DNA of 42,275 nt, taken from positions 1-42,275 of the forward strand of contig JACRJZ010000078.1 in assembly GCA_016219875.1 (NCBI GenBank). The letters run 5' to 3'. Below the pieces are notes generated by a model, which saw nothing but the letters and a program-made list of their open reading frames with translations, was not told the DNA's origin and searched no databases. Every line of letters begins with the position of its first letter. Position 1 is the first letter of the stretch. Made by a program: the position numbers and the translations under genes. The DNA comes from Verrucomicrobiota bacterium. Its GTDB lineage: Bacteria; Verrucomicrobiota; Verrucomicrobiia; Limisphaerales; JACRJZ01. Shown here in pieces: positions 41,993 through 42,275 of the stretch.

Positions 41993-42150
41993 GGCTGCAT
42001 CAAGCTCCCTCCCGGCACACCGGGTAGCGCAGGTTTTCAACCTGCCGTAGCGCCGACTTGCAGTCGGCAAGGCCGTGAACCTTCCAGCCGGCTGGCCTCT
42101 TCCAACGCTCGCCGGTTGGAAAACCGGCGCTACGGCAGACTGGAAAGCCA
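41993..42150. repeat. Reverse-complement partial copy of the 25182-25375 element
   Basis: It begins with the same 15-bp terminal sequence GGCTGCATCAAGCTC (41993-42007). It then carries GCAGGTTTTCAACCTGC, GCCGACTTGCAGTCGGC, the CAGCCGGCTGG segment and CCGGTTGGAAAACCGG in reverse-complement order to the first copy. The far terminal repeat is missing, so this copy is truncated or has diverged there. Confidence 0.7.
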
Positions 42151-42188
42151 CTCAGCCGGCGGGGCCGGTGGCGGGCCGGCAGAATAAC

Positions 42189-42275
42189 TTGGCAGAACCG
42201 CCTTCGGCCCGCATCGTCGGGGCGCTCGTGCGCGCGGCGGAAGTCCAGACCGGTTTGACCATGGTGCGGGTTTCC
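42189..42275 (+). CDS. Possible start of a gene cut by the window end
   Basis: From a TTG at 42189 the frame stays open for 29 codons to the window end and reads like coding sequence (AEPPSARIVGALVRAA, then GLTMVRVS). It is too short for a family assignment, and the non-ATG start is a guess. Confidence 0.3.
   Translation, partial: MAEPPSARIVGALVRAAEVQTGLTMVRVS

Noticed and set aside
41855..42187. Plus-strand frame near the right end
   Set aside because: Most of it is translation of the 41993-42150 repeat element.

Overview
The window looks like chromosome from a high-GC member of the Verrucomicrobiota, probably close to the Pedosphaera/Limisphaera group. This is inferred from gene content, because no rRNA or marker gene is present. 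The supporting content is two secreted sulfatases, a GH172/DUF2961 protein, a giant protein of Ig domains and delta-60 repeats, an H-X9-DG pseudopilin, Tat-exported xylose-isomerase-like barrels and an HZS-alpha-like dihaem protein. Intergenic spaces are packed with palindromic repeats. Classical Shine-Dalgarno sites are mostly absent, so several starts are choices rather than certainties.

Layout: 0.3-1.9 kb sulfatase; 1.9-2.6 kb repeats; 2.6-4.4 kb YgiQ-type radical SAM protein; 4.6-7.0 kb sppA, upp and a NusG paralog, tightly packed on +; 7.1-13.6 kb one 2187-residue exoprotein on -; 13.9-17.3 kb lipoprotein and dihaem HZS-alpha-like protein; 17.4-19.2 kb sulfatase with an EF-hand tail; 19.5-25.1 kb beta-helix protein, Tat-exported unknown, M20 peptidase, amidohydrolase and pseudopilin; 25.4-27.8 kb GH172-like gene between tRNA-Val(CAC) and tRNA-Ile2(CAT); 28.0-30.2 kb LamG-like protein and SLC13 carrier; 30.3-32.4 kb lower-GC patch with a REP-associated transposase, its REP hairpins, a small ORF and an FRG-domain gene; 32.9-37.5 kb HAD hydrolase, two isomerase-like barrels and a lytic transglycosylase; 37.7-41.7 kb complete tolQ-tolR-tolA/tonB-tolB-pal operon on -.

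The sulfatases, GH172-like enzyme, beta-helix and LamG-like proteins, isomerase-like barrels and dicarboxylate carrier together suggest breakdown of sulfated or complex polysaccharide. This is an inference from families. The genes do not form one polysaccharide-utilisation operon.

The most unusual signals are: (1) the giant exoprotein holds exactly three blocks of seven delta-60 repeats, which fits three seven-bladed propellers each followed by the same cap module; (2) at least seven distinct palindromic repeat families occur, including a 195-bp element present twice about 34 kb apart in opposite orientation, a 31-bp perfect palindrome between convergent genes, and one palindrome read as coding sequence ahead of a Tat signal; (3) a RAYT transposase sits amid six hairpins that share a stem-loop geometry and a CATG flank; (4) heptamer and octamer tandem arrays lie at gene ends and inside the tol operon.
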